This document shows positions 36,993 to 46,727 of a stretch of 64,000 nucleotides of DNA, piece by piece. Below the pieces are notes generated by a model. It did no database searches and was not told where the DNA came from. It saw only the letters and a program-made list of their open reading frames with translations. The DNA is from Aquabacter cavernae (GTDB taxonomy: Bacteria; Pseudomonadota; Alphaproteobacteria; Rhizobiales; Xanthobacteraceae), in assembly GCF_003993795.1 (NCBI RefSeq), contig NZ_RWKV01000001.1:230599-294598 (forward strand), read 5' to 3'. Numbering within the stretch: position 1 is the stretch's first letter; every line of letters starts with the position of its first letter. The translations under genes were made by a program, and so were the position numbers.

Positions 36993-37332
36993 ACCGCCGC
37001 TGTTGACCCAAAGGAATCCTCCAGGCACGGCGCCACGAACGGCCGCTTTGCGCCGCCATTGCGGTCATTGATCTGCTAACAGCCGTGGTCTGAAAGCGGA
37101 CATTCGCGAGGAGGAGGAGGACGACGACGGCACCTTTGCGCCATTTGCGGAAGTTAGAAGCCTTCGAGATTGCGCACGTTCGTGTGATCAGGCGATATGC
37201 TCTCCTTAGTCTGGCCGAGCGTGATAGCGCATCCAACTCACCATTGGGCCAGCGGCTTTTTTGCTCGCTCATTTGATCCATCCGAAGCGGCTCTATCGGC
37301 CGCCCGAGCGCTTTGACCTCTGCCTTGCGGCG

Positions 37333-37354
37333 GCCTAAGCTAGGTAGCTTAGGC
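37333..37354. repeat. 10-bp-arm palindrome before the RES gene
   Basis: GCCTAAGCTA and TAGCTTAGGC separated by GG, ending four bases before the ATG at 37359. Its position over the ribosome-binding region suggests an operator or an RNA hairpin limiting translation. The 366-bp gap from 36993 holds nothing else I recognise. Confidence 0.55.
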
Positions 37355-37358
37355 TTGG

Positions 37359-38450
37359 ATGCGTCAGCCCTGGAGGATCCTGCTGCGCAACATCACACGG
37401 CCCTGCCCGTTAGATGAAGCCTTCGAGCTTCCGTCCGGCTACGGCCCGTTCCTCCCAATCTCTGCAGAGGACGTCGACTCATTCAACGAGGCGTTCTCCG
37501 ACGAACTTGACTCGTCCTTCTCGTCGAGCATCGCCTGCTGCGACGACTGCTACGCTGATTTCCGGGCCCACTGGCCGGATGTCACATTCCGTCGCGATGG
37601 GACCGAGCTGATGTCCATGGACACACACTGGGCCGTAGACGCGTCTCGCTTGTCGGGTGTGTCGACGCCGGCCGAATATTCAACGCTGCGAAGGCTCGTG
37701 CAGTGCCCTCGTTGCCTAGCCTTCGACAGCGCTAACATCTATCTCTTCGAACACCGTTTCAGTGCCGGCCGCGAGATGGAGTACGATATCGACACGTTGA
37801 TCACTATCGGTAGCGTGACGCCATTTCTTTTGCTTGAACACAGGTTCGCTCAGCGCGTGCTCGCGGAAATCCGCGAGGAGGGTGCCCGAGTAAAAGCCGA
37901 GGTTCTCACGCAGCCCCTTTACCGCGCGAGGCTTTATGACGACGTCGCCGGTCTCCATCAAGCGCCCGACGATTTGGCGACCTATGGTCCGGCGCCAGCG
38001 TCCGGCACCGTCGAAGGCCGCTTCAACCACGCAGGCAGTCCGATGCTCTACCTCGCCGATGCCGGGGCGGTCGCCGCAAGTGAACTCGGTGCCGTCGGCC
38101 AAGCCTGCTTCGTTGGAACGCTGCGGATCCTAGCGCCCCTCAAGATTTTCGACCTCATCAGCCCAGACGGCGGGTCCGTGGATTCGGACCTCTTCGACGC
38201 CCTGGCGAACTCGGCGCTCCTAGCTGCCCCCAGGACGGGCGACGGCTGGGTCAAACGCCAATATGTCTTCTCCCGGTTCGTCGCCGATTGCGCCCGCGCG
38301 GCGGGTTTCCACGCGATCCGCTACGGCTCGACGAAGATGCAGACCGGCGTGAATTACGTTATTCTCGATACACCAGACGATCTCGCGTCCCTGGTGCGGC
38401 TGGAGGGCCACGCCCGCACAACCTGCCCAGCCCCGGCGCATCGCTACTAG
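37359..38450 (+). CDS. RES-domain protein with zinc-ribbon-like N-terminal domain
   Basis: 363 residues. The C-terminal half has RES-domain features: LYRARLYDD, then GRFNHAGSPMLYLADAGAVA, an SEL with the family Glu, and AIRYGST with the family Ser. RES toxins break down NAD+. The N-terminal part has CCDDC and CPRC pairs that may bind zinc. A normal Xre-type antitoxin gene is absent on either side, so this is an orphan RES protein. It stands 266 bp before the ABC-three-component operon and could be an effector or a neighbour only. Confidence 0.75.
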   Translation: MRQPWRILLRNITRPCPLDEAFELPSGYGPFLPISAEDVDSFNEAFSDELDSSFSSSIACCDDCYADFRAHWPDVTFRRDGTELMSMDTHWAVDASRLSGVSTPAEYSTLRRLVQCPRCLAFDSANIYLFEHRFSAGREMEYDIDTLITIGSVTPFLLLEHRFAQRVLAEIREEGARVKAEVLTQPLYRARLYDDVAGLHQAPDDLATYGPAPASGTVEGRFNHAGSPMLYLADAGAVAASELGAVGQACFVGTLRILAPLKIFDLISPDGGSVDSDLFDALANSALLAAPRTGDGWVKRQYVFSRFVADCARAAGFHAIRYGSTKMQTGVNYVILDTPDDLASLVRLEGHARTTCPAPAHRY

Positions 38451-38715
38451 ACCCTCCAGCGAGCCCGCCCACTCGTCGGTGGCGGCGCCCCACGATCTGC
38501 GCCAGCTTCGGATGTTGTGCCACGCGCCGTGAGCAGTCATTCACTGTCGGCCGCAAAGACGACATCCAGCATGCGCTCGAAAGCCGGCTTTCAGATCGGC
38601 GTTGTCAGCCCAACGCTAGTGGCCAAGCTTGCACAATCAACGATCTCGCTGTTCGGCGAGAGCATGGCTACAATGCCAAATTGTAGCCTGATTCCACGGT
38701 TGCGCGAGAAGACAC

Positions 38716-39885
38716 ATGAGCCTAGTTGAACTGGAGAAGCCGCCGCAGACCGCTGCCGCCGGGCAGTACCTGGGCTTTTCGCTTCAGCAACTTCGAGCCT
38801 GCTTCCACCTGTTTTCTGCAGCCGACGGCGACAGCGTATCCCTCGAGTATCTTGATGACGTCGCGGTCCACCGGTCAGACGGCTCCCTTCTGCTCGAGCA
38901 GGACAAAAGCACGCTCACCGGGAATCCGGCGGCCGACAAGGCCATGGACCTCTGGAAAACCTTCGCGAACTGGGCGACGCTCTGCACCGACAAAGTGATC
39001 GATCCCGCGAAGACGGACTTCCGGCTGTTCATCACGCCCACGAAGACCGGCACGATTGTCGCCGAGATGAGCGCCGCCACGACGTTGGCGGCCTGTTCTG
39101 CGGTGCTGGCAAGAATCGGGAAGTTGGTTAACCCCAAGAAACCGGACGTCGGCTGCGCGCCGCAGGTTCGAAAGTTCCTCGCGGCGAAGCCTGAAATCTG
39201 CAGCGCCATCATTGCCCGGTTCAGTCTCGTCTCGGAGACCGACGCCCTTGAAGGCGTACGACAGTTCGTCCGAGCGGGCCTCCCTCAAGCGGCCGTGGAT
39301 GACATGACCGCCGCGGCGATCGGCATCGCACGTGATCGCTATGACCGCCTGTTACGCGAGGGAGAAACTCGGAAGATCGAGGCCGTGGTTTTCCGCCGTC
39401 AGTTCCAGGCATTCACACGCAAATCCAACTTGGCGGGCTACCTCACATCCAAGGGTTCGGTCCCCGCTGATGAGCTAGTGGCCATGCTCGTCAGTGACGC
39501 GCCCACATTCGTTCGCCAGCTTCAGGCGGTCCAGGCCTCAAACGACTTGTTGACCTCAGCGGTCAGTGACTATCTCCGAACCACTTCCGATAAGATCGAA
39601 TGGGCTGCGGAGGGCGTAGTCGTCGCCCAGTCGTTCGATGAGCTCGATGGTCAGTTGATCCGCAAACATACCCTGGTTCGTGACGAGGTGGAGGACGTCC
39701 ATTCGAGCCTCAGCGAGCCTGAACGGGGACGCCGGGTCTATCGGGAGTGCGCCAAAGTTGAGCTCCCGCTAGATGGCCAGACCTTGCCGTCCCATTTCAT
39801 CGCTGGCGCCTTCAACGATCTGGCCGATGGCCTGCGCGTGGGATGGCATCCCGCCTATGCATCCCTGTTCAAGGGCGACGCCTAA
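38716..39885 (+). CDS. ABC-three-component system protein with Cap4/DUF4297-like nuclease domain
   Basis: 389 residues. The N-terminal domain has [12 protein letters not shown], then LLLEQDKS: D48 and Q62-x-K64 fit the restriction-endonuclease-like DUF4297/Cap4 nuclease fold. The rest is helical and matches the partner region of ABC-3C systems. First gene of three translationally linked genes; stop and next start overlap as TAATG. In published analyses of ABC-3C systems, such effectors are held in check by an ABC ATPase and a middle component and are thought to cut nucleic acid on invasion. The domain call is from motif pattern only. Confidence 0.72.
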   Translation: MSLVELEKPPQTAAAGQYLGFSLQQLRACFHLFSAADGDSVSLEYLDDVAVHRSDGSLLLEQDKSTLTGNPAADKAMDLWKTFANWATLCTDKVIDPAKTDFRLFITPTKTGTIVAEMSAATTLAACSAVLARIGKLVNPKKPDVGCAPQVRKFLAAKPEICSAIIARFSLVSETDALEGVRQFVRAGLPQAAVDDMTAAAIGIARDRYDRLLREGETRKIEAVVFRRQFQAFTRKSNLAGYLTSKGSVPADELVAMLVSDAPTFVRQLQAVQASNDLLTSAVSDYLRTTSDKIEWAAEGVVVAQSFDELDGQLIRKHTLVRDEVEDVHSSLSEPERGRRVYRECAKVELPLDGQTLPSHFIAGAFNDLADGLRVGWHPAYASLFKGDA

Positions 39886-40373
39886 TGACCGAAGTGCCCC
39901 TGACCCCGGTTGAGCTCGTTCAGAACCCCGCCCTAGGCGCCCTTCTCCTCTGGACCTTCTGTCAGGCCCATCAGGCCGAGAGGATCGGCGAGGTCTCGCC
40001 CATGACGCCCTTATTCCTGGCGCTCCCGATCACCCTGCATGGACACACGATGCGCGTCGTGAAATCCACCAACCAGAGCTCGGGGCTGGCCAAGTTCGTC
40101 GCAAAGCTCGCCGAGGAGCGCGAGCATCTGCTCGCCGTTCATACGCGCGCCCTCGCCATGCGCAATCTGACGCTCCAGTCGCTCGGTTCAGGGATCGTAA
40201 CGGGCCTGCTCACCGTGGACTATGACAAGGCTCTGGTCCGCGCCAACCAGGCCAGCCCCCCCAAACCGCCGGAGCGTCTCAAGTATCACGTCGCAAGCGC
40301 GGAAAAGCTTGGCCGGTGGTTTGCGCGCCTGCCAGCCAACCAAGTCTTCTCTCTTCTGCAGGTTGAGGCCTGA
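39885..40373 (+). CDS. ABC-three-component system middle component
   Basis: 162 residues. [16 protein letters not shown] and [17 protein letters not shown] are typical of the small helical middle component that pairs with a DUF3732 ATPase. No catalytic motif. It overlaps both neighbours by one base (TAATG before, TGATG after), which ties stoichiometry to the ATPase. Confidence 0.72.
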   Translation: MTEVPLTPVELVQNPALGALLLWTFCQAHQAERIGEVSPMTPLFLALPITLHGHTMRVVKSTNQSSGLAKFVAKLAEEREHLLAVHTRALAMRNLTLQSLGSGIVTGLLTVDYDKALVRANQASPPKPPERLKYHVASAEKLGRWFARLPANQVFSLLQVEA

Positions 40374-42340
40374 TGCACTTCCAGATCCTCAAACTGGTCC
40401 TATGGTCGAAGGCAGGGCATCCGCCACGGATCGTCGAGTTCGAGCCCGGGATCGTCAATGTAATCAGCGGTGCCTCCAAGACCGGAAAATCTGCCGTCAT
40501 TCCCATCATCGACTACTGCCTCGCGTCGGGAAAATGCAGCATCCCCGTCGGTGTCATTCGCGAAGCCTGTTCTTGGTTCGGGATCGTCATAGACACGCTC
40601 GAAGGGCAGAAGCTCATCGCCCGTCGCGAACCGGGAGAAGCCCGCCAGACCGGGGATATGTTCCTGCTCGAGGCCGACGAGATTGAGGTCCCCGAGGAAA
40701 CGCCCGTCAAGAACATCACGGCGGACGCCGTCAAGCGCCGCCTCGACAAGCTTGCCGGGCTTTCGCAGCTCGGATTGAACCCAGACGCAGAAATCGCCCG
40801 CGTGAGCTTCCGCGATCTCATGGCCTTCACCTTCCAGCCGCAATACATCGTCGCCAACCCGATGGTGCTCTATTTCAATGCGGACACGACCGAGCATCGC
40901 GAGAAGCTCAAGGCGATCTTCCCCTACGTCCTCGGGGCCCTGACGCCGCCGATGCTGGCCGCACGGTGGGAAATCGATCAACTCAATCGAGAGCTCAGGC
41001 GGAAGGAAGCAGCGCTGAATGCGGCCCGTACAGCCGTGCGCGCTTGGCAGACGGAGACGCAAGGTTGGCTCCGCACAGCCATGGAGTACGGCCTGTTGCC
41101 TGCCGATACCCCGATCCCTGAAGACTGGAACGTCATCGTCGATCTGCTGCGCAAGGCGTCTCAGTCGAACACGCGCGGGGCGGTCGCGACTGTGGCCTCC
41201 ATCGACGGGGCTTTGGCGCAGTTGCAGGGATTGAAGGAGGCCGAGAGCAAGGCGGCCGCCAAGCTCTCCGACGAGCGTCAGCGCTTGAACGAAATCCAGC
41301 GTCTGCTAAGCAGCAGCGAGGCTTATGGATCCGCGATCCGCATTCAGCGGGACAGGCTCGACATCGCCGGCTGGCTGAAGGCGCGCGCCGCCTCCAGCGA
41401 CGACCTCCTTGTGGCCTTGAGCGACAGCGGGCGGGATCGTCTCGATGCCTTGACCGAAGCTCTGGCCAGCCTCGACGTTCAGCTTCGCACCAAGCCCGAG
41501 ATGTCCGACACTTTCGACCTCGAGCGAGTTCGACTGCGAGGCGAGGTGGAGAAGGCGACAGCCACGCTCGCCCAGATCCGCCAGCAGATCGTCTTGCTCG
41601 AGCAGCGGTCGGAACAGGTTCGAGCGATCACGTTCCGCCAGGACAGTATCGAACGCTTCGTGGGACGACTGGAACAGGCCCTCCAATCCTTCGAACGATC
41701 ACAGGACGGGTCCGCTCTGGCCGATGAGATCGTAGTGTTGCGCCAGCAACTCGACGCCCAGAGGGCGATCTATTCCGAGGCCGCCGTCCAGCGCAAAATG
41801 ACCAACGCGCTGCTGCAGGTCGAGAAATACGCTGGGGAGATCATTCCCCACCTCGATGCGGAATGGCCCGATGCTCCGATCCGGATCTCGGTGCCCGACT
41901 TGACCATCAAGGTCGTGCAGACTGACCGCGAGGACTACCTCTGGGAGATCGGGAGCGGCGCGAACTGGCTCGGCTACCACCTAGCCGTGACCCTCGCCTT
42001 GCAGCGCTTTTTCCTGAACGACGTCAATCATCCGGTACCGGGCCTCCTGGTCTATGATCAGCCGAGCCAGGTTTACTTCCCAAGCGGGTTTACAGTGACG
42101 GACGTCGAACAGCCGACAGGCCGAACGCGAGACCAGGACATCGCCGCCGTCCGCAAGGTTTTTGAGACCCTGGGTTCAGAGATCGTCCGGGCGAAGGGAC
42201 GTCTCCAGGCCATAGTGCTCGACCATGCGGGCTACGATGTGTGGGGCGAGATTCCTGGCGTCGCCCTGGCGCAGGCCTGGCGCGGCGATCAGAAGCTAGT
42301 CCCACCCGAATGGCTCCAGCAGGAGCCGAATTTTAACTAG
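40373..42340 (+). CDS. DUF3732 ABC/SMC-like ATPase of the ABC-three-component system
   Basis: 655 residues. Walker [13 protein letters not shown] is at residues 31-42. A long helical coiled-coil region fills about 190-470. The C-terminal signature [20 protein letters not shown] and the Walker B-like [15 protein letters not shown] identify DUF3732. Like SMC-type sensors it probably binds DNA ends or invader structures and triggers the nuclease subunit. Third gene of the operon. Confidence 0.82.
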   Translation: MHFQILKLVLWSKAGHPPRIVEFEPGIVNVISGASKTGKSAVIPIIDYCLASGKCSIPVGVIREACSWFGIVIDTLEGQKLIARREPGEARQTGDMFLLEADEIEVPEETPVKNITADAVKRRLDKLAGLSQLGLNPDAEIARVSFRDLMAFTFQPQYIVANPMVLYFNADTTEHREKLKAIFPYVLGALTPPMLAARWEIDQLNRELRRKEAALNAARTAVRAWQTETQGWLRTAMEYGLLPADTPIPEDWNVIVDLLRKASQSNTRGAVATVASIDGALAQLQGLKEAESKAAAKLSDERQRLNEIQRLLSSSEAYGSAIRIQRDRLDIAGWLKARAASSDDLLVALSDSGRDRLDALTEALASLDVQLRTKPEMSDTFDLERVRLRGEVEKATATLAQIRQQIVLLEQRSEQVRAITFRQDSIERFVGRLEQALQSFERSQDGSALADEIVVLRQQLDAQRAIYSEAAVQRKMTNALLQVEKYAGEIIPHLDAEWPDAPIRISVPDLTIKVVQTDREDYLWEIGSGANWLGYHLAVTLALQRFFLNDVNHPVPGLLVYDQPSQVYFPSGFTVTDVEQPTGRTRDQDIAAVRKVFETLGSEIVRAKGRLQAIVLDHAGYDVWGEIPGVALAQAWRGDQKLVPPEWLQQEPNFN

Positions 42341-42495
42341 ACTGGGTTGCGTTCATCGCGATTCAGCCCGCTCCGAGGGGCACTTCGATTCTGGCAGAAA
42401 GTGTGGAAGCGCTAAATAATTTTACCGTCGTGATAGGGGAGATTCTGCAGCCGTAAGCTTTGCGAGACTGCGGTTGTGGGCGGGTAAGGGGCGAA

Positions 42496-44040
42496 ATGTT
42501 TTTTACAGTCATCGGCGTTGGCGCGAGGGTTCCGGCGGGAGTGCGCGATTGCGCTTACCTTTCCCGCGATAACTGGGACGACTGGGGCAAGTATCGGACG
42601 ATGTTTTACCTCCGCGTGGCCGACGCTGAAGGTACGGTCCACGATGTAGGATCGGTGAAGATCGGCCAAGTCGGTTTACGGCCTGCCGGAATCGTCGAGC
42701 CAGGCCAGCGAGCTCCCGAGCTTCCAGATGAGTTCGATGCCCTGGACGACCGATTCTTCTCGCTCGGTCAGGGCGAGGACTATTACGTCACGCTCAACAG
42801 CTTAGCCCCCGAGTTGCGGGTACGCGTTCTGCGCGGACTACGAGACGTCGCCTCCGATCTTCCACTGTTCGATGCTCGCCTCGACGAAGACGTCATGGGC
42901 AACTCGCTACTGCGGGACATCCGGCAGGAAACCGTTCGCAGCCGGTTGAACCGCATCACGCAAGGCAATGCTGCGCTCACCAAATTTCACTTCCAGTACA
43001 GGCTCCCCAACGCGGAGATTGTTCCGCCAGCGGTATTGGATTTCGAGGTTCGCCCCGACTCCGTTCCACCGACAAACGTGCATGTCCTTATCGGGCGCAA
43101 TGGTGTTGGTAAGTCGCGCTGCATCCGAGGCCTTACCGAGGCGCTGTTGGGACGCGCGGGCGACCCCAATCAGCCGCCGGGAACGATTCAACTCATTCGA
43201 AGCGTCATAGAACCGGAGTGGTCGTTCGCGGGGTTGGTGCTGATTTCGTTCAGCGCTTTCGACAACTACGATCTTGATCCCGCCTCAACCGACAACATGG
43301 GTTCGACCCAAGTCGGTTTGCGCCACAAGATCACGGTCGACGGGCATGACCAGTTCAGCATGAAAACGCCGGCCGAGCTGGCGGTCGATTTTCGCCGCAG
43401 CCTTTCGCGTTGCCGCAACGGCCTCAAGGCCGAGCGTTGGCGGGACGCCGTTCGAACACTGGAAACCGACGACCTGTTCGCCGAAGCCGATGTCACAGCG
43501 CTGCTCGCCGAACCCCCAGGACCGAACTGGAACGAGCGGACGCAGGCCCTGTTCGAACGCCTCAGCTCCGGCCATGCGATTATCCTGTTGACCGTGACCC
43601 GCTTGGTGGAGTTGGTCGATGAGAAGACGTTAGTCCTGTTGGACGAGCCGGAGGGCCATCTTCATCCGCCTCTGCTGTCTGCTTTCGTGCGATGCCTCTC
43701 CGATCTGCTCGTCAAACGGAATGGCGTGGCCATCATTGCCTCGCATTCTCCAGTAGTTCTTCAAGAGGTACCGCAGTCTTGCGCGTGGAAGCTTCGGCGC
43801 AGTCGCGGAGTGTCGGTTGCTGAGCGACCGACCTTGGAGACCTTCGGCGAGAATGTCGGGCTACTGACGCGCGAGGTTTTCGGCCTAGAGGTGACGCGAA
43901 CTGGATTCCACCAACTGCTTCGCCACGCAGTGGACGAAGGGCGCTCGTACGACGCCGTTGTGAACTACTTCAATGGTCAGCTCGGCGTCGAGGCGCGTGC
44001 CATCGTTCAAGCGATGATCGCCGAGCGGGACGCTGGCTGA
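42496..44040 (+). CDS. AAA/ABC-type ATPase, first gene of an ATPase-HNH pair
   Basis: 514 residues from ATG 42496, with AAGGGG five bases upstream. An N-terminal domain of about 190 residues is not recognised. It is followed by Walker A IGRNGVGKSR near 200, signature LSSGHAI, and Walker B TLVLLDEPEGHLHPP near 378 with an IIASHSP switch. This is the ABC/OLD-like type used in defence. It is coupled to the HNH gene by a one-base overlap (TGATG), the arrangement of Septu (PtuAB). The N-terminal domain differs from the PtuA I know, so it may be a variant. Confidence 0.72.
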   Translation: MFFTVIGVGARVPAGVRDCAYLSRDNWDDWGKYRTMFYLRVADAEGTVHDVGSVKIGQVGLRPAGIVEPGQRAPELPDEFDALDDRFFSLGQGEDYYVTLNSLAPELRVRVLRGLRDVASDLPLFDARLDEDVMGNSLLRDIRQETVRSRLNRITQGNAALTKFHFQYRLPNAEIVPPAVLDFEVRPDSVPPTNVHVLIGRNGVGKSRCIRGLTEALLGRAGDPNQPPGTIQLIRSVIEPEWSFAGLVLISFSAFDNYDLDPASTDNMGSTQVGLRHKITVDGHDQFSMKTPAELAVDFRRSLSRCRNGLKAERWRDAVRTLETDDLFAEADVTALLAEPPGPNWNERTQALFERLSSGHAIILLTVTRLVELVDEKTLVLLDEPEGHLHPPLLSAFVRCLSDLLVKRNGVAIIASHSPVVLQEVPQSCAWKLRRSRGVSVAERPTLETFGENVGLLTREVFGLEVTRTGFHQLLRHAVDEGRSYDAVVNYFNGQLGVEARAIVQAMIAERDAG

Positions 44041-44888
44041 TGCGTCGCTTAATGCCACCGCAGATCTCTGCGCATCACGCTCTGACGCGATGCATAGTGA
44101 GCATCCGCGACAACGACCTAACGAGTCGTCTCACGCAAGTGATGCCGACCATCGTGGCTGGCGAAGGGACGTATGACGCCCACGGCCAAGCCTCCACCCT
44201 CTATCTCATCCCGGGCACCGACGGGGTCGATGGGCTGGTGACCACGGCCGAGATGGAACGCGTCTACAAGAACACATTCGTCAAAAGCGTCGCCACGCGC
44301 GAGCTCTACGGCGCCCTCAAATCCGCCCCTGAGAACGACATCTGTCCCCTTTGCTCGCAGCGGACGGTCTCGCAGCTAGACCACCATCTTCCGCAGTCGG
44401 CCCATCCGGCGTTGACGGTGACACCGCTAAACCTCGTCCCGGCCTGTAGTGAATGCAACAAGACGAAGTTGGCGGCCGAGGCCGGGCATGCGGGCGAGCA
44501 AACATTCCACCCATATTTCGAAGATACCGACGACGCGCGTTGGCTGTTCGCGGCAGTCCAGCAAACGAACCCCGCCTCCCTGATCTTTTATCCCGAGCCT
44601 CCGGACGACTGGGACGCCGTGAAGGCCGAGCGGATCAGGTGGCATTTCGGCACGTACAAGCTGGCGGAGCTTTATGCGTCTCACGCTGCCGTCGAATTGA
44701 ATGACATTAAGTATGGCCTCCAAAAGATGGCGGAGCGAAACCCGCCAGAAGCGATCAGCGAGCACTTGCATAGCGTCGCAGCTAGTCGGGCAGCGGCGCA
44801 CGCCAACTCATGGCGAAGGGCTACCTACGAAGCTTTAGCCGCTTCAGAATGGTTCTGCTGCGGAGGGTTCGCTCAAGGCGAAGCCTAA
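44040..44888 (+). CDS. HNH endonuclease, partner of the ATPase
   Basis: 282 residues. The HNH/zinc core runs from CPLC (near 101) through QLDHHLPQS (near 113) to NLVPACSECNKTK (near 140), with both Cys pairs, the His pair and the Asn present, so the nuclease should be active. Long helical regions flank the core. In Septu-type systems the ATPase loads or restrains the HNH nuclease that cuts invading DNA. A strong hairpin follows the gene, closing the transcript. Confidence 0.8.
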   Translation: MRRLMPPQISAHHALTRCIVSIRDNDLTSRLTQVMPTIVAGEGTYDAHGQASTLYLIPGTDGVDGLVTTAEMERVYKNTFVKSVATRELYGALKSAPENDICPLCSQRTVSQLDHHLPQSAHPALTVTPLNLVPACSECNKTKLAAEAGHAGEQTFHPYFEDTDDARWLFAAVQQTNPASLIFYPEPPDDWDAVKAERIRWHFGTYKLAELYASHAAVELNDIKYGLQKMAERNPPEAISEHLHSVAASRAAAHANSWRRATYEALAASEWFCCGGFAQGEA

Positions 44889-44932
44889 GCTTAGAACTCC
44901 GGCGCTCTTCGAGAGCACGTCTCAGTATCCCC

Positions 44933-44965
44933 CCCGAAGCGGGCCTTCGGAAGGCCCGCTTCGGG
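44933..44965. terminator. 15-bp-stem hairpin after the HNH gene
   Basis: Arms CCCGAAGCGGGCCTT and AAGGCCCGCTTCGGG pair perfectly around a CGG loop. No long T run follows, so termination may be weak or rho-assisted, but the stem is very stable. Confidence 0.65.
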
Positions 44966-44997
44966 TCAGTTGCTGCCCTCAACATTCATCGGCGGCA

Positions 44998-45465
44998 TGT
45001 CCGCTTCTCGTTTGACCTATCGAGATCTGAATTTTCTGCCGGTCGATGACGAAGCCTCATGGATGACGTAGTCGAGCCCTTTTGGGCGCTCGTCGAGGGA
45101 AGAGAGTGGACCAATGTCCGAAAGGACATTGAGGGCGCGGTTCGTCAGCGGGATACGGGCGGTCCGAACGCCGCGCTCCTGGCTTCCCGGGCACTCGAAA
45201 GCGCTATCAAGATCATCAGCGACCGGAAAGGTTGGACGCGAGGCAATGAGCGAGGTGGGGCGGACTATGTTGACAACCTCGCGTCCGGCGGTCGCTTCAT
45301 CGACGCATGGGAAGGAAACCTGCTCAAGCGCTTCTTTGCCGAGGTGAGAAACCCCGAAGCGCATGGTGCAGGTAGCACTCCGCAGCCGGCATTAAACGAG
45401 CATCAGAACGTCTAGGTTATCGAGTCTGCATGATCTCAATAAAGAGTCTGGTTCGGCGAACCTGA
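44998..45465 (+). pseudogene. broken HEPN/Abi C-terminal-type gene
   Basis: Three lesions split what reads as one protein. Frame one from ATG 44998 gives MSASRLTYRDLNFLPVDDEA then SW and ends at a TAG. From about 45063 a second frame continues DDVVEPFWALVEGREWTNVR to an early TAG at 45413. A third frame from 45430 gives MISIKSLVRRT and a natural stop. The middle has RALESAIKIISDRKGW and VRNPEAHG, the Rx4H motif of HEPN ribonucleases. A one-base loss, a nonsense change and another shift would explain this. Homologues are needed to confirm it. Confidence 0.5.
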
Positions 45466-45657
45466 GGGTGATCCACTTCGAATCGCGGGAATGCCACCGC
45501 GCTAAGATGAGTAACCCGTGAGCTGAATTCCATCGCCAGGTCTTAGGGTTCGATCACGGTGCTGCGCCGCGACCCGACCTTGTGAACTGCCGTAAAGAGC
45601 CCGAAACGCACTAACGCCCTGCCTGGAGCCGAAAGCTGAAAGATTGCTCCCGGCCCA

Positions 45658-46443
45658 TCACTCCTCAAAAGACCGACCATCTACCGCCTTGATATATCGT
45701 AGAAGTGCAGCAACGCTGTCGAAAATGAAGCGCGCCTCATCTTGTTGGATCAGATGTGGATTGTCGTGCGCGAACGACTTGTTGTTTCGAATCGTATTGA
45801 ATGACTCGAAAACGCTGATTGAGCTTTTGACTATGCGCTCCGACATCTCGGTTAGGTTGCGCTGCGACGTTAGCATTTTGACGTACCGGCCAGCCCTGGC
45901 GTGCAGTGCATCGTTTTCTCCACACTCGCCGCCACCATGCTTGCGTACCAGCGAAGCAAATCTCTTCATGCAGTAGGTGTGCAGACGGTCAAGACCTGCC
46001 TCGGGCTTCTTCGCATCGAGGTCGCGACGAATCGCCGCAATTAGCTCGTCCAGTGTCTGGCTCGGCTCGAACACCTCAAATGCTGATGCGTCGATATGAT
46101 CGCTTGCGCCCTCAAATATCGCGACAATCGCAAAGTAGTTGTCGCCGATACCGACACTGGGCCACGATAAGGACTCGCGATACTCCCATAGCTCCCGCAA
46201 CGCCTTCGCAACCACGCCCGCAGGCGCCTGTTCAATAAAGGAGCGCAGCCGCTTTGCCTTTGACGTTCCCCGGCCGTCGAAGAGGTTCGAGATCGCGGTA
46301 TCGATACCAAGCTTTTCGAAGAAAAAATCTGCGAAGGTTCGATCGTTGAAATTGAGAACGTAGCCAGTATCCATAGCGAGCGCCTTTTCGAACGGATCGC
46401 GCAGGTGCCTAGGTATTAGCTGCTCGTAAGTACGTGATGTCAT
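45658..46443 (-). CDS. abortive infection family protein (Abi_C/HEPN-like)
   Basis: 261 residues. The C-terminus has FNTIRNNKSFAHDNP, an Rx6H motif of the HEPN type, within an Abi_C-like helical domain ending in FIFDSVAALLRYI. The N-terminal half (PFEKALAMDTGYVLNFNDRT, FADFFFEKLGID) is typical of this family. Such proteins are proposed to cut RNA and stop growth on infection. Intact, unlike the HEPN gene beside it. It stands alone on the minus strand. Confidence 0.75.
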   Translation of the reverse strand: MTSRTYEQLIPRHLRDPFEKALAMDTGYVLNFNDRTFADFFFEKLGIDTAISNLFDGRGTSKAKRLRSFIEQAPAGVVAKALRELWEYRESLSWPSVGIGDNYFAIVAIFEGASDHIDASAFEVFEPSQTLDELIAAIRRDLDAKKPEAGLDRLHTYCMKRFASLVRKHGGGECGENDALHARAGRYVKMLTSQRNLTEMSERIVKSSISVFESFNTIRNNKSFAHDNPHLIQQDEARFIFDSVAALLRYIKAVDGRSFEE

Positions 46444-46727
46444 GCGAAACTCTTAGGCCGGATTGCAAATACTTACGAAATAGGCGCGGATAGGTCCTGA
46501 CATTTTGCTGAGCATCTGCTTTTTCGATATCCGCCGAAGGATGGTTAGGCTGGCTCAAGTTTACCTCAAGATGTTCCGTCGCCTAGATATCAACGTCTGA
46601 AATCCGCTGCCCAGCCGCTAAGAGCCGACATTCCGCTTGCGGCCCCAAACCGGCCATTCGTCGTCGTCGCAGCGAACTTTTGCTTCTGGCGCTTGGCAAC
46701 CGAACGCGTTCGGGTGCCCCTCTGTGC

